Counted from the first letter of the stretch, positions 49,138-58,679 are shown. The stretch: 64,000 nt of DNA from Fen-999 sp964530115 (GCA_964530115.1 CAZGYD010000105.1:10988-74987), one strand, 5' to 3'. Notes: generated by a model from the sequence alone, not told the origin. Made by a program: numbers and translations.

Positions 49138-49413
49138 ATGGACGAGGCGCACCGGATCCGGCGGGAGCGGCTGCGCTGGCGCTGCCGGCGCGCGCTGCTG
49201 GAACTGGACATCGTCTTCGACCGTTTCTGGCAAGGAACGGGCGAACTCGACGAGAACGAAGAAGCGGCCCTCGAGAGGCTGCTGGCAATGGAGGATCACG
49301 ACCTCTGGTCGCTGGTCGGCGGACGTACGGAGACAGACGATCCGCAACTGAGAGGGATGGTCGAGCGGTTGCGTTGCTTGGGCGCGACGGCGGGACCGGT
49401 GAGCAATCTGTGA
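49138..49413 (+). CDS. sdhE: FAD assembly factor SdhE
   Basis: 91 residues, immediately after sdhB. SdhE helps attach FAD covalently to SdhA. The motif normally Arg-Gly-x-x-Glu appears here as Arg18-Ala19-Leu-Leu-Glu22 (WRCRRALLELDIVFDRF), so the conserved Gly is Ala. The remaining signature, LLAMEDHDLWSLVGGRTE (about 51-68), is normal. Length and position leave little doubt about the identity. Confidence 0.92.
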   Translation: MDEAHRIRRERLRWRCRRALLELDIVFDRFWQGTGELDENEEAALERLLAMEDHDLWSLVGGRTETDDPQLRGMVERLRCLGATAGPVSNL

Positions 49414-49435
49414 AATCTGACAGGGACTTCGTGAT

Positions 49436-50728
49436 ATGAATGCACAACGCATGGCAACGCTGACCGTCGACGGCAAGACCGTCGAGCTTCCCGTTTATTC
49501 GGGGTCGATCGGACCCGACGTCATCGACGTCCGCTCGCTTTACGCCAAGACCGGGATGTTCACCTTCGACCCCGGCTATATGTCGACCGCGTCCTGCAAA
49601 TCGTCGATCACCTACATCGACGGCGACAAGGGCGAACTGCTCTACCGTGGTTACCCGATCGAACAGCTGGCGGTGCATTGCGACTTCCTCGAAGTCTGCT
49701 ACCTGCTCAAGCACGGCGAGCTGCCCAATGCCCAGCAGAAGCTCGACTGGGAGCGCGCCGTCAAGAAGCACACCATGGTGCACGAGCAGATTTCCCGCTT
49801 CATGATGGGTTTCCGCCGCGACTCGCATCCGATGGCGGTGCTCGTCGGCCTGGTCGGTGCGCTCTCGGCCTTCTATCACGACTCGCTCGACATCAACAAT
49901 CCCGAGCACCGGCTGACCGCGGCGATCCGGCTGATCGCCAAGATGCCGACCATCGTCGCCATGGCCTACAAGTATTCGATCGGCCTGCCGCAGATGTACC
50001 CGAAGAACAGCCTGAGCTACACGGCCAACTTCATGCACATGATGTTCGCCAACCCGTGCGAGGAGTACGTGCCCAATCCCGTGCTGGTCCGGGCCCTCGA
50101 CCGCATCCTGATCCTGCACGCCGATCACGAGCAGAACGCCTCCACCTCGACGGTGCGGCTTGCCGGCTCCTCGGGCGCCAACCCGTTCGCCTGCATCGCC
50201 GCGGGCATCGCCTGCCTCTGGGGCCCGGCGCATGGCGGCGCCAACGAGGCCTGCCTGAAGATGCTCGAGGAGATCGGCGACGTCTCGCGCGTGCCGGAGT
50301 ACATCAAGCGGGCCAAGGACAAGAACGACAGCTTCAAGCTGATGGGCTTCGGCCACCGGGTCTACAAGAACTTCGACCCGCGCGCGACGCTCATGCGCGA
50401 GACCTGCCACGAGGTGCTGGGCGAGCTCGGCCTCCACGACGACCCGCTGTTCAAGCTGGCGCTGGAGCTCGAGCGCATCGCGCTGCAGGACGAGTACTTC
50501 ATCGAGAAGAAGCTCTACCCGAACGTCGATTTCTATTCGGGCATCGTCCAGAAGGCGCTCGGCATCCCGACCCAGCTGTTCACCGGCATCTTCGCCATGG
50601 CGCGCACCATCGGCTGGATCGCCCAGTGGCACGAGATGATCTCCGACCCCGAGCAGAAGATCGGCCGGCCGCGCCAGCTCTACACCGGGGCGACCAAGCG
50701 CGATGTCCCGCCGCTCGACAAGCGTTGA
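49436..50728 (+). CDS. gltA: Citrate synthase
   Basis: 430 residues, hexameric type-II form by length. It condenses oxaloacetate and acetyl-CoA. Catalytic residues lie in ILHADHEQNASTSTVRLAGS (first His, about 223-242), LWGPAHGGANEACLKMLEEI (second His, about 260-279) and GFGHRVYKNFDPRA (about 304-317), with the catalytic Asp in YPNVDFYSGI (near 363). An in-frame ATG at 49451 is a possible later start. A strong terminator follows. Confidence 0.97.
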   Translation: MNAQRMATLTVDGKTVELPVYSGSIGPDVIDVRSLYAKTGMFTFDPGYMSTASCKSSITYIDGDKGELLYRGYPIEQLAVHCDFLEVCYLLKHGELPNAQQKLDWERAVKKHTMVHEQISRFMMGFRRDSHPMAVLVGLVGALSAFYHDSLDINNPEHRLTAAIRLIAKMPTIVAMAYKYSIGLPQMYPKNSLSYTANFMHMMFANPCEEYVPNPVLVRALDRILILHADHEQNASTSTVRLAGSSGANPFACIAAGIACLWGPAHGGANEACLKMLEEIGDVSRVPEYIKRAKDKNDSFKLMGFGHRVYKNFDPRATLMRETCHEVLGELGLHDDPLFKLALELERIALQDEYFIEKKLYPNVDFYSGIVQKALGIPTQLFTGIFAMARTIGWIAQWHEMISDPEQKIGRPRQLYTGATKRDVPPLDKR

Positions 50729-50740
50729 TCCGGCGCCCGA

Positions 50741-50768
50741 GGCATCCCGGCCCGGGATGCCTTTTTTT
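50741..50768 (+). terminator. Rho-independent terminator after gltA
   Basis: GGCATCCCG (50741-50749) pairs with CGGGATGCC (50753-50761) around a 3-base loop, followed by seven T (50762-50768). It separates sdh-gltA from odhA, so odhA needs readthrough or its own promoter. Confidence 0.88.
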
Positions 50769-50797
50769 CATCCGAGCCCATAAAAAGAGGTGATGCG

Positions 50798-53632
50798 ATG
50801 ATGAAACAGGCTTTGACGAGTTCCTATCTCTATGGCGCGAACGCGCCGTTCATCGAAGAACTCTACGAACGCTATCTCGAAAACCCCACCTCGGTCGATC
50901 CGGGCTGGCGGGATTATTTCGACAAACTGGGCGCGCTGCCCGGTGTCGGCAACACCTCCGCGCCCGACGTTGCGCACGCTCCGGTGATCGCCTCCTTTGC
51001 CCAGCGGGCGAAGGAAGGGGTCCTCGCAGCGCCCGCCCGTGAGCGCGCCGCGCACAACGAGAAGCAGGTCCGCGTGCTGCAGATGATCAACGCCTACCGC
51101 TTCCTCGGCAACCGCTGGGCGCAGCTCGATCCGCTCAAGCGGCATGAACGGCCGGCCATCGCCGAGCTCGAACCGTCGTACTACGGTTTCACCGAGGCCG
51201 ATCTCGGCCTGCACTTCCACTGCGGATCGTTCGCCGCCTGTCCGACCGAGCCCAATCTGCGCGAGATCCTCGAAGCGGTGCGCCAGACCTACTGCGGCAC
51301 CATCGGCTCCGAGTACATGTACCTGACCGACGTCGCGCAGAAGCGCTGGATCCAGGCGCGCATCGAGCCGATCCGTGCCACGCCGTCGTTCGCGCCGGAG
51401 GAGAAGAAGCGCTTCCTCGAGCGGCTCACCGCGGCCGAGACGCTCGAACGCTTTCTGCACACGAAATACGTCGGCCAGAAGCGCTTCTCGCTCGAGGGCG
51501 GCGAATCGCTGATCGTGGCCATGGACGAGCTGATCCGCAGCGGCGGCCGCCTCGGCGTCCAGGAGATGGTCATCGGCATGGCCCACCGCGGCCGCCTCAA
51601 CGTGCTCGTCAACACGCTCGGCAAGCAGCCGAAGATGCTCTTCGAGGAATTCGAGGGCAAGAAGGCGCAGGAACTTTCGGCGGGCGACGTCAAGTACCAC
51701 ATGGGCTATTCGTCGGACGTGGGCACGCCCGGCGGGCCGATGCACCTGACGCTGGCCTTCAACCCCTCGCATCTCGAAATCGTCAATCCGGTCGTCTGCG
51801 GCTCGGTCTATGCGCGCCAGGTCAGGCGCGGCGCCACGGGCAAGAAGGAGGTCGTGCCGGTGCTGATCCACGGCGACGCCGCGGTCGCCGGCCAGGGCGT
51901 CAATCAGGAGATGCTCAACTTCTCGCAGACCCGCGGCTATGGCACCGGCGGCACGGTGCACATCATCGTGAACAACCAGATCGGCTTCACCACCTCGGAC
52001 CCGCGCGACACGCGCTCGTCGATCTACTGCACCGACGTCTTCAAGATGGTCGAGGCGCCGATCTGCCACGTCAATGGCGACGACCCCGAGGCGGTCGCCT
52101 TCGTCACCCGGCTGGCCATCGAATTCCGCCAGGAGTTCGGCAAGGACGTCGTCGTCGACATCGTCTGCTTCCGCAAGCTCGGCCACAACGAGCAGGACGA
52201 GCCGATGGTCACCCAGCCGCTGATGTACAAGAAGATCAACGCCCATCCCGGCACGCGCAGGCTCTATGCCGACAAGCTGGCGGCGCAGGGCGTCATCGGC
52301 GAGGACGAGGCGGAGCGGATGATCCGCGACTACCGCACCGCACTCGACGAGGGCCGCCACCTGATCGATCCCGTGATCTCCGATCACCAGAGCAAGTACG
52401 CGATCGACTGGCGGCCGCACGTCAATGTCCCCTACACGGAGAAGTGCGACACCACGGTGGCGAAGAAGGAGCTGCAGCGCCTGGCCGAGCGGGTGACCAC
52501 GATCCCCGAGCACTTCGCGCTGCACCCGCGGGTGCAGAAGATCATCGACGACCGGCGGCTGATGGGCGCCGGCAAGCTGCCGGTGGACTGGGGCATGGGC
52601 GAGACGCTCGCCTACGCGACGCTGCTCGCCGCCGGCTACAACGTGCGCATCTCCGGCGAGGACGTCGGCCGCGGCACCTTCTTCCACCGCCATGCGGCGA
52701 TCCACGACCAGAACCGCGAGAAATGGGACGAGGGCACCTGGTGGCCGCTGCAGCATCTCCAGGAAAAGCAGGGCTGGTTCCACTGCTTCGATTCGGTGCT
52801 CTCCGAGGAGGCGGTGCTCGCCTTCGAATACGGCTTCGCCACGGCGAGCCCCAACGAGCTGGTGATCTGGGAGGCGCAGTTCGGCGATTTCGCCAACGGC
52901 GCCCAGGTGGTGATCGACCAGTTCCTGAGCTCGGGCGAAGCCAAGTGGGGCCGCGGCTGCGGCCTGGTGCTGTTCCTGCCCCACGGCTACGAAGGGCAGG
53001 GGCCGGAGCACTCCTCGGCGCGCATCGAGCGCTACATGCAGCTCTCGGCCGAGTTCAACTGGGAAGTCTGCCAGCCGTCCAACGCGGCGCAGATCTTCCA
53101 CCTGCTGCGCCGGCAGATGCTGAGGAAGCAGCGCAAGCCGCTCGTGGTCATGACGCCGAAGTCGCTGCTGCGCCACAAGGACGCGGCCAGCTCGCTCGAC
53201 GATCTCGCCCGCGGCACCTTCCAGACGGTCATCGGCGAGGTCGACGATCTCGATGCGAAGAAGGTCAGGCGGGTCATCGCCTGCGCCGGCAAGATCTATT
53301 ACGAACTTCTCGCGGCGCGGCGCGAGCGCGGGCTCGAGCACATCGCCATCGTCCGCATCGAGCAGCTCTATCCGATGGACGACCGGCGCCTGGCCGAGGA
53401 GCTGAAGAAATATCCGAATGCCAGGGAAATCCTCTGGTGCCAGGAGGAGCCGCTCAACCAGGGCGCCTGGTACGCCAAGCATCACACGCTGATGCGCGTG
53501 CTCGGCAAGGGGCAGACGCTCGGCGTCGCGGCGCGGCCGGCCTCGGCCTCGCCGGCGGTCGGCTATGCCGCCAAGCATGCCCTCCAGCAGAAGGAAGTCA
53601 TCGATGCCGCGCTCGGCGGCAGCGCGAAATAA
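50798..53632 (+). CDS. sucA: 2-oxoglutarate dehydrogenase E1 component
   Basis: 944 residues, thiamine-diphosphate enzyme that decarboxylates 2-oxoglutarate and reduces-acylates the lipoyl group of SucB/OdhB. Signatures: SSYLYGANAPFIEELYERYL near the N-terminus, IGMAHRGRLNVLVNTLGK (about 257-274), the ThDP motif HGDAAVAGQGVNQEMLNFS (about 358-376) and FLPHGYEGQGPEHSSARIER (near 727-746). It starts 30 bases after the gltA terminator with AAAGAGGTG upstream. Followed by odhB and lpd, giving the complete complex. Confidence 0.97.
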   Translation: MMKQALTSSYLYGANAPFIEELYERYLENPTSVDPGWRDYFDKLGALPGVGNTSAPDVAHAPVIASFAQRAKEGVLAAPARERAAHNEKQVRVLQMINAYRFLGNRWAQLDPLKRHERPAIAELEPSYYGFTEADLGLHFHCGSFAACPTEPNLREILEAVRQTYCGTIGSEYMYLTDVAQKRWIQARIEPIRATPSFAPEEKKRFLERLTAAETLERFLHTKYVGQKRFSLEGGESLIVAMDELIRSGGRLGVQEMVIGMAHRGRLNVLVNTLGKQPKMLFEEFEGKKAQELSAGDVKYHMGYSSDVGTPGGPMHLTLAFNPSHLEIVNPVVCGSVYARQVRRGATGKKEVVPVLIHGDAAVAGQGVNQEMLNFSQTRGYGTGGTVHIIVNNQIGFTTSDPRDTRSSIYCTDVFKMVEAPICHVNGDDPEAVAFVTRLAIEFRQEFGKDVVVDIVCFRKLGHNEQDEPMVTQPLMYKKINAHPGTRRLYADKLAAQGVIGEDEAERMIRDYRTALDEGRHLIDPVISDHQSKYAIDWRPHVNVPYTEKCDTTVAKKELQRLAERVTTIPEHFALHPRVQKIIDDRRLMGAGKLPVDWGMGETLAYATLLAAGYNVRISGEDVGRGTFFHRHAAIHDQNREKWDEGTWWPLQHLQEKQGWFHCFDSVLSEEAVLAFEYGFATASPNELVIWEAQFGDFANGAQVVIDQFLSSGEAKWGRGCGLVLFLPHGYEGQGPEHSSARIERYMQLSAEFNWEVCQPSNAAQIFHLLRRQMLRKQRKPLVVMTPKSLLRHKDAASSLDDLARGTFQTVIGEVDDLDAKKVRRVIACAGKIYYELLAARRERGLEHIAIVRIEQLYPMDDRRLAEELKKYPNAREILWCQEEPLNQGAWYAKHHTLMRVLGKGQTLGVAARPASASPAVGYAAKHALQQKEVIDAALGGSAK

Positions 53633-53647
53633 GGAAAGAGAGCCACC

Positions 53648-54919
53648 ATGATCATCGACGTCAAAGTTCCCCAGTTGTCCGAATCGGTCTCGGAAGCGAC
53701 CCTGGTCTCCTGGCACAAGAAGCAGGGCGAGGCCGTCGCCCGGGACGAGAACCTGATCGACATCGAGACCGACAAGGTCGTGCTCGAATTGCCGGCGCCC
53801 GATGCCGGCGTCCTCGTGGAAATCCTCAAGGGTGACGGCGAGCCCGTTACCTCGGGCGAATTGATCGCGAAGATCGACACCGAAGCGAAACTCAGCCGTG
53901 GTAACACGCCGGCGGAGAAGGCCGAGGCACCGGCGCCGGAGAAAAAGGAAAGCGCGCCCAAAGCCGCGCCGGCGGCGGCGCCCGCCGCCGGACCGGCTGC
54001 GCGCAAGCTCATGGAGGAGAAGGGCCTCACGGCCGCCGAGATCAAGGGCTCGGGCCCGGGCGGCCGCATCCTCAAGGAAGACGTCACGGGAGCCTCGAAG
54101 CCCTCGGCCCCCCCGGCGCCGGCGGCGGCGCCCGCAGTGGCCACGCCGGCCGCCGCGGCGGCGGTGAAGCCGGCGCTGCCACAGCCCGCGGTGATCACGG
54201 CCGAGGAAATCATCGCCGAGCGTCCCGAGCAGCGCGTGCCGATGTCGCGCCTGCGCGCGCGCATCGCCGAGCGGCTCATCCAGTCGAAGAACGAGAACGC
54301 CATCCTGACGACCTTCAACGAGGTCAACATGGCGCCGGTGATCGAGCTGCGCAACCGCTACAAGGACAAGTTCGAGAAGGAACACGGCGTCAAGCTCGGC
54401 TTCATGTCCTTCTTCGTCAAGGCGGCCGTGCATGCCCTGAAGAAGTTCCCGATCCTCAACGCCTCGGTGGATGGCAACGACATCGTCTATCACGGCTATT
54501 TCGACATCGGCATCGCCGTCGGCAGCCCGCGTGGCCTGGTCGTGCCCATCCTCCGCGACGCCGACCGGATGTCGCTGGCGCAGATCGAAAAGAAGATCGC
54601 CGAGTTCGGCGCCAAGGCCAAGGACGGCAAGCTGTCGCTCGAAGAGCTCACCGGCGGCACCTTCTCGATCTCCAACGGCGGCGTGTTCGGCTCGATGCTG
54701 TCGACGCCGATCATCAACCCGCCGCAGTCGGCGATCCTCGGCATCCACGCGACCAAGGACCGGCCGGTGGTCGAAAACGGCCAGATCGTCATCCGGCCGA
54801 TCAACTATCTGGCGCTCTCCTACGACCACCGCATCATCGACGGACGGGAAGCGGTGCTCGGCCTGGTGACCATCAAGGAGGCGCTCGAGGATCCGGCCCG
54901 CCTGCTGCTCGACCTCTGA
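53648..54919 (+). CDS. sucB: Dihydrolipoyl succinyltransferase (2-oxoglutarate dehydrogenase E2)
   Basis: 423 residues. One lipoyl domain with the lipoylated Lys in ENLIDIETDKVVLELPAP (Lys near 43), a subunit-binding domain (RKLMEEKGLTAAEIKGSGPG, about 118-137) and the catalytic domain with ALSYDHRIIDGREAV (active His near 394). The linker after the lipoyl domain starts with AKLSRGNTPAEK (about 79-90), encoded by an antisense, consensus-perfect copy of the 27-bp motif; linkers here are poorly conserved in relatives. A further Ala/Pro-rich linker lies at 155-180. Confidence 0.97.
   Translation: MIIDVKVPQLSESVSEATLVSWHKKQGEAVARDENLIDIETDKVVLELPAPDAGVLVEILKGDGEPVTSGELIAKIDTEAKLSRGNTPAEKAEAPAPEKKESAPKAAPAAAPAAGPAARKLMEEKGLTAAEIKGSGPGGRILKEDVTGASKPSAPPAPAAAPAVATPAAAAAVKPALPQPAVITAEEIIAERPEQRVPMSRLRARIAERLIQSKNENAILTTFNEVNMAPVIELRNRYKDKFEKEHGVKLGFMSFFVKAAVHALKKFPILNASVDGNDIVYHGYFDIGIAVGSPRGLVVPILRDADRMSLAQIEKKIAEFGAKAKDGKLSLEELTGGTFSISNGGVFGSMLSTPIINPPQSAILGIHATKDRPVVENGQIVIRPINYLALSYDHRIIDGREAVLGLVTIKEALEDPARLLLDL
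53887..53913 (-). repeat. Dispersed 27-bp motif, copy 15 (inside sucB)
   Basis: GCCGGCGTGTTACC then ACGGCTGAGTTTC on the minus strand, matching consensus at every position. It is antisense and read as KLSRGNTPA in the flexible linker. Confidence 0.92.
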
Positions 54920-54947
54920 CATCCCATCGCGGTGAAAGGAGTTCTTC

Positions 54948-56387
54948 ATGGCCAAACAATTCGACGTGGTGGTGATCGGCGGCGGCCCCGGCGGTTATGT
55001 CGCGGCGATCCGTGCCGCCCAGCTCGGGCTGACGACCGCCTGCATCGAGCGCGACTCGTTCGCCGACCCGAAGGGCGAGGTCCGTCTCGGCGGCACCTGC
55101 CTCAATGTCGGCTGCATTCCTTCCAAGGCGCTCCTGAAGTCGTCGGAGCTCTATGACGAGGCGGCGCACGCCTTCGTCATGCACGGCATCGGCCTCGACA
55201 ACCTCAGGATCGACGTGCCGACGATGATCCGCCGCAAGGACAACATCGTCACCCAGCTGACGGCCGGCATCCGCGGCCTGTTCAGGAAGAACAAGGTGAC
55301 GCTGCTTCCCGGCCACGGCCGCTTCGTCGGCCGCGACGGCGATCTCTGGCAGGTCGAGGTCGTCGGCAAGGATGGTGCGGCCGAACCCGTGGCCGCGAAG
55401 GACGTCATCGTCGCCACCGGCTCGAAGCCGCGCCATCTCGAAGGCATTCCGGTGGACAACGAGGTGATCTGTGACAACGTCGGCGCGCTGTCCTTCGACG
55501 CCGTGCCCCGGCGGCTCGGCGTCATCGGCGCCGGTGTCATCGGTCTCGAGCTCGGCTCGGTCTGGAAGCGGCTCGGCGCCGAGGTGACCTTGCTCGAAGC
55601 GATGCCCGATTTCCTCTCCGCCGCGGATCCGGCCGTCGCCCGCGAGGCGTGGAAGGTGTTTACGCAGAAGCAGGGGCTGGCGATCCATCTCGACGTCGAG
55701 ATCGGCAAGGTGACGCGGGGCAGGAAGGGCGTGCGCATCGAATACCAGACCGGCGACACGCCGCAGGTGCTCGAGTGCGACCGGCTCATCGTTTCGGTCG
55801 GGCGCGTGCCGAACACCGACGGGCTCGGCATCGAGAACGTCGGCCTCGAACTCGACGATCGCGGCCGCATCGCCGTCGATGGCCATTGCCGGACGAGCCA
55901 GCCCGGCATCTGGGCCGTCGGCGACGTCGTGCGCGGGCCGATGCTCGCCCACAAGGGCATGGAAGAGGGCGTGATGGTCGCCGAGCGCATCGCCGGCCAG
56001 GCCGGCCACGTCAATTACGAGGCGATTCCCTGGGTGATGTACACCACCCCCGAGATCGCCTGGGTCGGCAAGACCGAGACACAGCTGCGGAACGAGGGCA
56101 TCGAGTACCGCGCCGGGCAGATTCCCTTCCTCGCCAACGGCCGCGCGCTCGGCCAGGGCGATACGACCGGCTTCATCCGCATGTACGCCGATGCGAAGAC
56201 CGACCGCGTCCTCGGCGTGCACATCATCGGCAACAACGCCTCCGAGCTGATCGCCGAGGCCGTCGTGGCCATGGAGTTCGGCGCCTCGAGCGAGGATCTC
56301 GCCCGCACCTGCCATGCCCACCCGACGCTCTCGGAAGTCATGCACGAGGCGGCGCTCGCCGTGGACCGGCGGCCGCTGCATTTCTGA
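54948..56387 (+). CDS. lpd: Dihydrolipoyl dehydrogenase (E3)
   Basis: 479 residues. Regenerates oxidised lipoamide for the 2-oxoglutarate dehydrogenase complex. FAD loop VVIGGGPGGYVAAI (about 7-20), redox disulfide GGTCLNVGCIPSKALL (about 46-61), NAD loop VIGAGVIGLELGSVW (about 193-207), and the active-site base in CHAHPTLSEVMHEA (about 457-470). AAAGGAG precedes the start. Together with sucA and sucB it encodes the complete complex. Confidence 0.97.
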   Translation: MAKQFDVVVIGGGPGGYVAAIRAAQLGLTTACIERDSFADPKGEVRLGGTCLNVGCIPSKALLKSSELYDEAAHAFVMHGIGLDNLRIDVPTMIRRKDNIVTQLTAGIRGLFRKNKVTLLPGHGRFVGRDGDLWQVEVVGKDGAAEPVAAKDVIVATGSKPRHLEGIPVDNEVICDNVGALSFDAVPRRLGVIGAGVIGLELGSVWKRLGAEVTLLEAMPDFLSAADPAVAREAWKVFTQKQGLAIHLDVEIGKVTRGRKGVRIEYQTGDTPQVLECDRLIVSVGRVPNTDGLGIENVGLELDDRGRIAVDGHCRTSQPGIWAVGDVVRGPMLAHKGMEEGVMVAERIAGQAGHVNYEAIPWVMYTTPEIAWVGKTETQLRNEGIEYRAGQIPFLANGRALGQGDTTGFIRMYADAKTDRVLGVHIIGNNASELIAEAVVAMEFGASSEDLARTCHAHPTLSEVMHEAALAVDRRPLHF

Positions 56388-56449
56388 GGCAGCCCCGGAC
56401 GACTGCTGAGACACCCCGCCGCGGCGCGCGGCCGCGGCCCGATCGCCCG

Positions 56450-57613
56450 ATGTCCCATCGTATCCTCGGAGTTCCGGAAGACGGCATGATCCGCGGCTTC
56501 AACGCCGCGCTCGCCAGGCGCGGCATCGTCGCCGACCCCGCGCAGCTGATGGCCGCCATGCGCCTCCAGCAGCTCTATGACGAGCTGGTCGCCTTCAAGG
56601 CCGCGCGGCGCACGCGGCTGCGCAAGCTGCTCGTCCGGCCGCCGCTGCCGCGCGGCGTCTGGTTCTGGGGCGGTGTCGGCCGGGGCAAGAGCTTCCTCAT
56701 GGACTGCTTCTTCGACGCGGTGCCCTACCGGCGCAAGCGGCGGGTGCATTTCCACGCCTTCATGCGCGAGATCCACGAGCGCCTGCAGGCCATGAAGGAG
56801 GAAGCCGATCCGCTCGCCCGCGTCGCCGCGCAGGTGGCGAGGGAAACCCGGCTCATGTGCTTCGACGAGTTCCATGTCTCCGACATCGCCGACGCGATGA
56901 TCCTCGGCCGGCTGATGGAGGCGCTCTTCGCCGGCGGCGTGGTCTTCTGCATCACCTCGAACTATCCGCCCGCGGGCCTCTATCCCGACGGCCTGCAGCG
57001 GGAACGCCTGCTGCCGGCGATCGCGCTGATCGAGGACAAGCTCGACGTCATTCGCGTCGATGCGGGCATCGACTATCGGCTGCGGGCGCTCGAACAGGCC
57101 GACATCTACCACGTGCCGGCGGACGACGCGGCCGACCGACAGCTGATGAACACCTTCGGCCGCATCGCCGGCGGCGAGGGGCACGCGCGGCCGCTCGAGC
57201 TCCTTGGCCGGCAGGTGCCGGTGATCCATCGCGCGCCGGGCGTCGTCTGGTTCGATTTCGCCACCCTCTGCGGCGGGCCGCGCTCCCAGAACGACTATCT
57301 CGAGATCGCCCACGGCTTCCACACGGTGTTCCTCTCCCGCGTGCCGCGGATGGGGCCGGAAATGGCCTCTGCGGCGCGCCGCTTCACCTGGCTCGTGGAC
57401 GTGCTCTACGACCATCGCGTCAAGCTCGTGATCACCGCCGAGTGCCCGGCCGAGGCGCTCTACGTCGCCGGCACCCACGCCGACGAGTTCCGGCGCACCG
57501 TCTCGCGGCTCATCGAGATGCGCTCGCACGACTATCTCGCCAGCGGCCACCGGCGCTTCGAGACCCATCCACCGGTGCCGGCCGCCGGCGGGCCGGCGCG
57601 TTACCACGGCTGA
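56450..57613 (+). CDS. zapE: Cell division protein ZapE (AFG1-like ATPase)
   Basis: 387 residues from the ATG at 56450. Walker A reads FWGGVGRGKSFLMDCFF (about 67-83), Walker B RLMCFDEFHVSDIADAMIL (about 133-151) and the sensor ITSNYPPAGLYPDGLQRERLLP (about 167-188). ZapE is an AAA-type ATPase associated with the Z-ring in E. coli, related to mitochondrial AFG1. Its C-terminal RYHG and stop codon come from a copy of the 27-bp motif (57592-57618). It follows lpd, the usual betaproteobacterial order. Confidence 0.93.
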   Translation: MSHRILGVPEDGMIRGFNAALARRGIVADPAQLMAAMRLQQLYDELVAFKAARRTRLRKLLVRPPLPRGVWFWGGVGRGKSFLMDCFFDAVPYRRKRRVHFHAFMREIHERLQAMKEEADPLARVAAQVARETRLMCFDEFHVSDIADAMILGRLMEALFAGGVVFCITSNYPPAGLYPDGLQRERLLPAIALIEDKLDVIRVDAGIDYRLRALEQADIYHVPADDAADRQLMNTFGRIAGGEGHARPLELLGRQVPVIHRAPGVVWFDFATLCGGPRSQNDYLEIAHGFHTVFLSRVPRMGPEMASAARRFTWLVDVLYDHRVKLVITAECPAEALYVAGTHADEFRRTVSRLIEMRSHDYLASGHRRFETHPPVPAAGGPARYHG

Positions 57614-57618
57614 GTTTG
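57592..57618 (+). repeat. Dispersed 27-bp motif, copy 16 (ends zapE)
   Basis: GCCGGCGCGTTACC then ACGGCTGAGTTTG. The TGA at 57611-57613 is the zapE stop. Confidence 0.9.
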
Positions 57619-57645
57619 CACAGGCCGCTGCGGGCCGTCCGGCGG

Positions 57646-57676
57646 TTGATGTTCCGTCACGCGAGTCGGTTAGAAT
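57646..57676 (+). promoter_or_regulatory. Promoter upstream of the peroxiredoxin gene
   Basis: TTGATG (57646-57651), 19-base spacer, TAGAAT (57671-57676). A GTAAGGAGGAG Shine-Dalgarno precedes the ATG at 57709, so this transcript has a normal leader. Confidence 0.5.
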
Positions 57677-57708
57677 CGCCCGGTCCCAAGGGTAAGGAGG
57701 AGCCCCCG

Positions 57709-58191
57709 ATGTTGCAGCCCGGCCAGCCGGCGCCGACGTTCGCGTTGCCCGACGCCGACATGGAGATCTTCGATTTCGCCTCGCTGCGCGGCAGGCAGAG
57801 CGCCGTCGTCTTCTTCTACCCGAAGGACGGCACGCCCTACTGCACGCAGGAAGCGATCGAGTTTTCCGACCACGAAAACGACTTCAACGAGCTCGGTTGC
57901 ACCATCCTCGGCATCTCGCGCGACGATTGCCTCGCCCACGCGGAATTCCGCGACAAGCACGGCCTGTCGATCCGCCTGCTCTCCGACGTCGATGGCAAGG
58001 TGGGGCATCAGTACGGCGTCTATCACTACCGCGAGAAGGACGGCCACAGGAAGCTCACGGTCGTCCGCTCGACCTTCGTCATCGACCGCGACGGCATCGT
58101 CCGTCACGCCTTCTACGACGTCAGCCCCAAGGGACACGCGGCCGAGATCTACCGGCTGGTCAAACAAATGAATGAAAAGAGGCGCACATGA
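57709..58191 (+). CDS. bcp: Peroxiredoxin (Bcp/PrxQ type)
   Basis: 160 residues. Thiol peroxidase. The peroxidatic Cys is in FFYPKDGTPYCTQEAIEFSD (Cys near 46); here the residue before it is Tyr instead of the common Gly. Further Cys occur in ELGCTILGISRDDCLAHAEF, the first at the position five residues after the helix where PrxQ proteins may have the resolving Cys is not evident, so a 1-Cys mechanism is possible. STFVIDRDGIVRHAFYDVSP completes the fold. Stop overlaps slyD ATG. Confidence 0.88.
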   Translation: MLQPGQPAPTFALPDADMEIFDFASLRGRQSAVVFFYPKDGTPYCTQEAIEFSDHENDFNELGCTILGISRDDCLAHAEFRDKHGLSIRLLSDVDGKVGHQYGVYHYREKDGHRKLTVVRSTFVIDRDGIVRHAFYDVSPKGHAAEIYRLVKQMNEKRRT

Positions 58192-58670
58192 ACATCGGCA
58201 AGAACACCGTCGTCACCCTCAACTACCGCGTCACCGACAGCGACGGCAGCCTCGTCGATGACGGCGCCCATCCCATCGTCTATCTGCACGGCGGCTACGA
58301 CGGCATCTTCCCGCGCATCGAGGAGGCGCTGCAGGGCAAGGCGGTCGGCGACGTGCTCGAAATCAAGCTCCAGCCGGCCGACGCCTTCGGCGATTACGAT
58401 GCCGAGCTCGTGCGCATCGAGCCGCGCTCGCTCTTCCCCGAGAACATCGAGGTCGGCATGCAGTTCGAGCGCGCCACCGAGGACGGCGACGACGGCGAGC
58501 TCTACACCATCACCGACATCGCCGACGACAAGGTCGTCGTCGACGGCAACCACCCGCTCGCCGGCATCGCGCTGATCTTCTCCTGCACCGTTGCCGACGT
58601 GCGTCCGGCCACGGCCGAAGAGATCGGCCACGGCCACGTGCATGGCCCCGGCGGCCATCATCATCACTGA
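58188..58670 (+). CDS. slyD: FKBP-type peptidyl-prolyl isomerase SlyD
   Basis: 160 residues. Short FKBP core with an insert-in-flap domain: VVTLNYRVTDSDGSLVDD at the start, YLHGGYDGIFPRIEEALQGK (about 32-51), and GDVLEIKLQPADAFGDYDAE. The C-terminal His-rich tail (GHGHVHGPGGHHHH) binds nickel and other metals in this family. It overlaps bcp by four bases, suggesting an operon. Convergent with mutS across nine bases. Confidence 0.93.
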   Translation: MNIGKNTVVTLNYRVTDSDGSLVDDGAHPIVYLHGGYDGIFPRIEEALQGKAVGDVLEIKLQPADAFGDYDAELVRIEPRSLFPENIEVGMQFERATEDGDDGELYTITDIADDKVVVDGNHPLAGIALIFSCTVADVRPATAEEIGHGHVHGPGGHHHH

Positions 58671-58679
58671 GCGCCGGGC

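Noticed and set aside
50768..54955. A 1395-codon antisense open frame over sucA and sucB.
   Set aside because: Antisense to two well-identified genes, composition typical of a GC-rich shadow frame (Arg/Asp/His-rich without domains).
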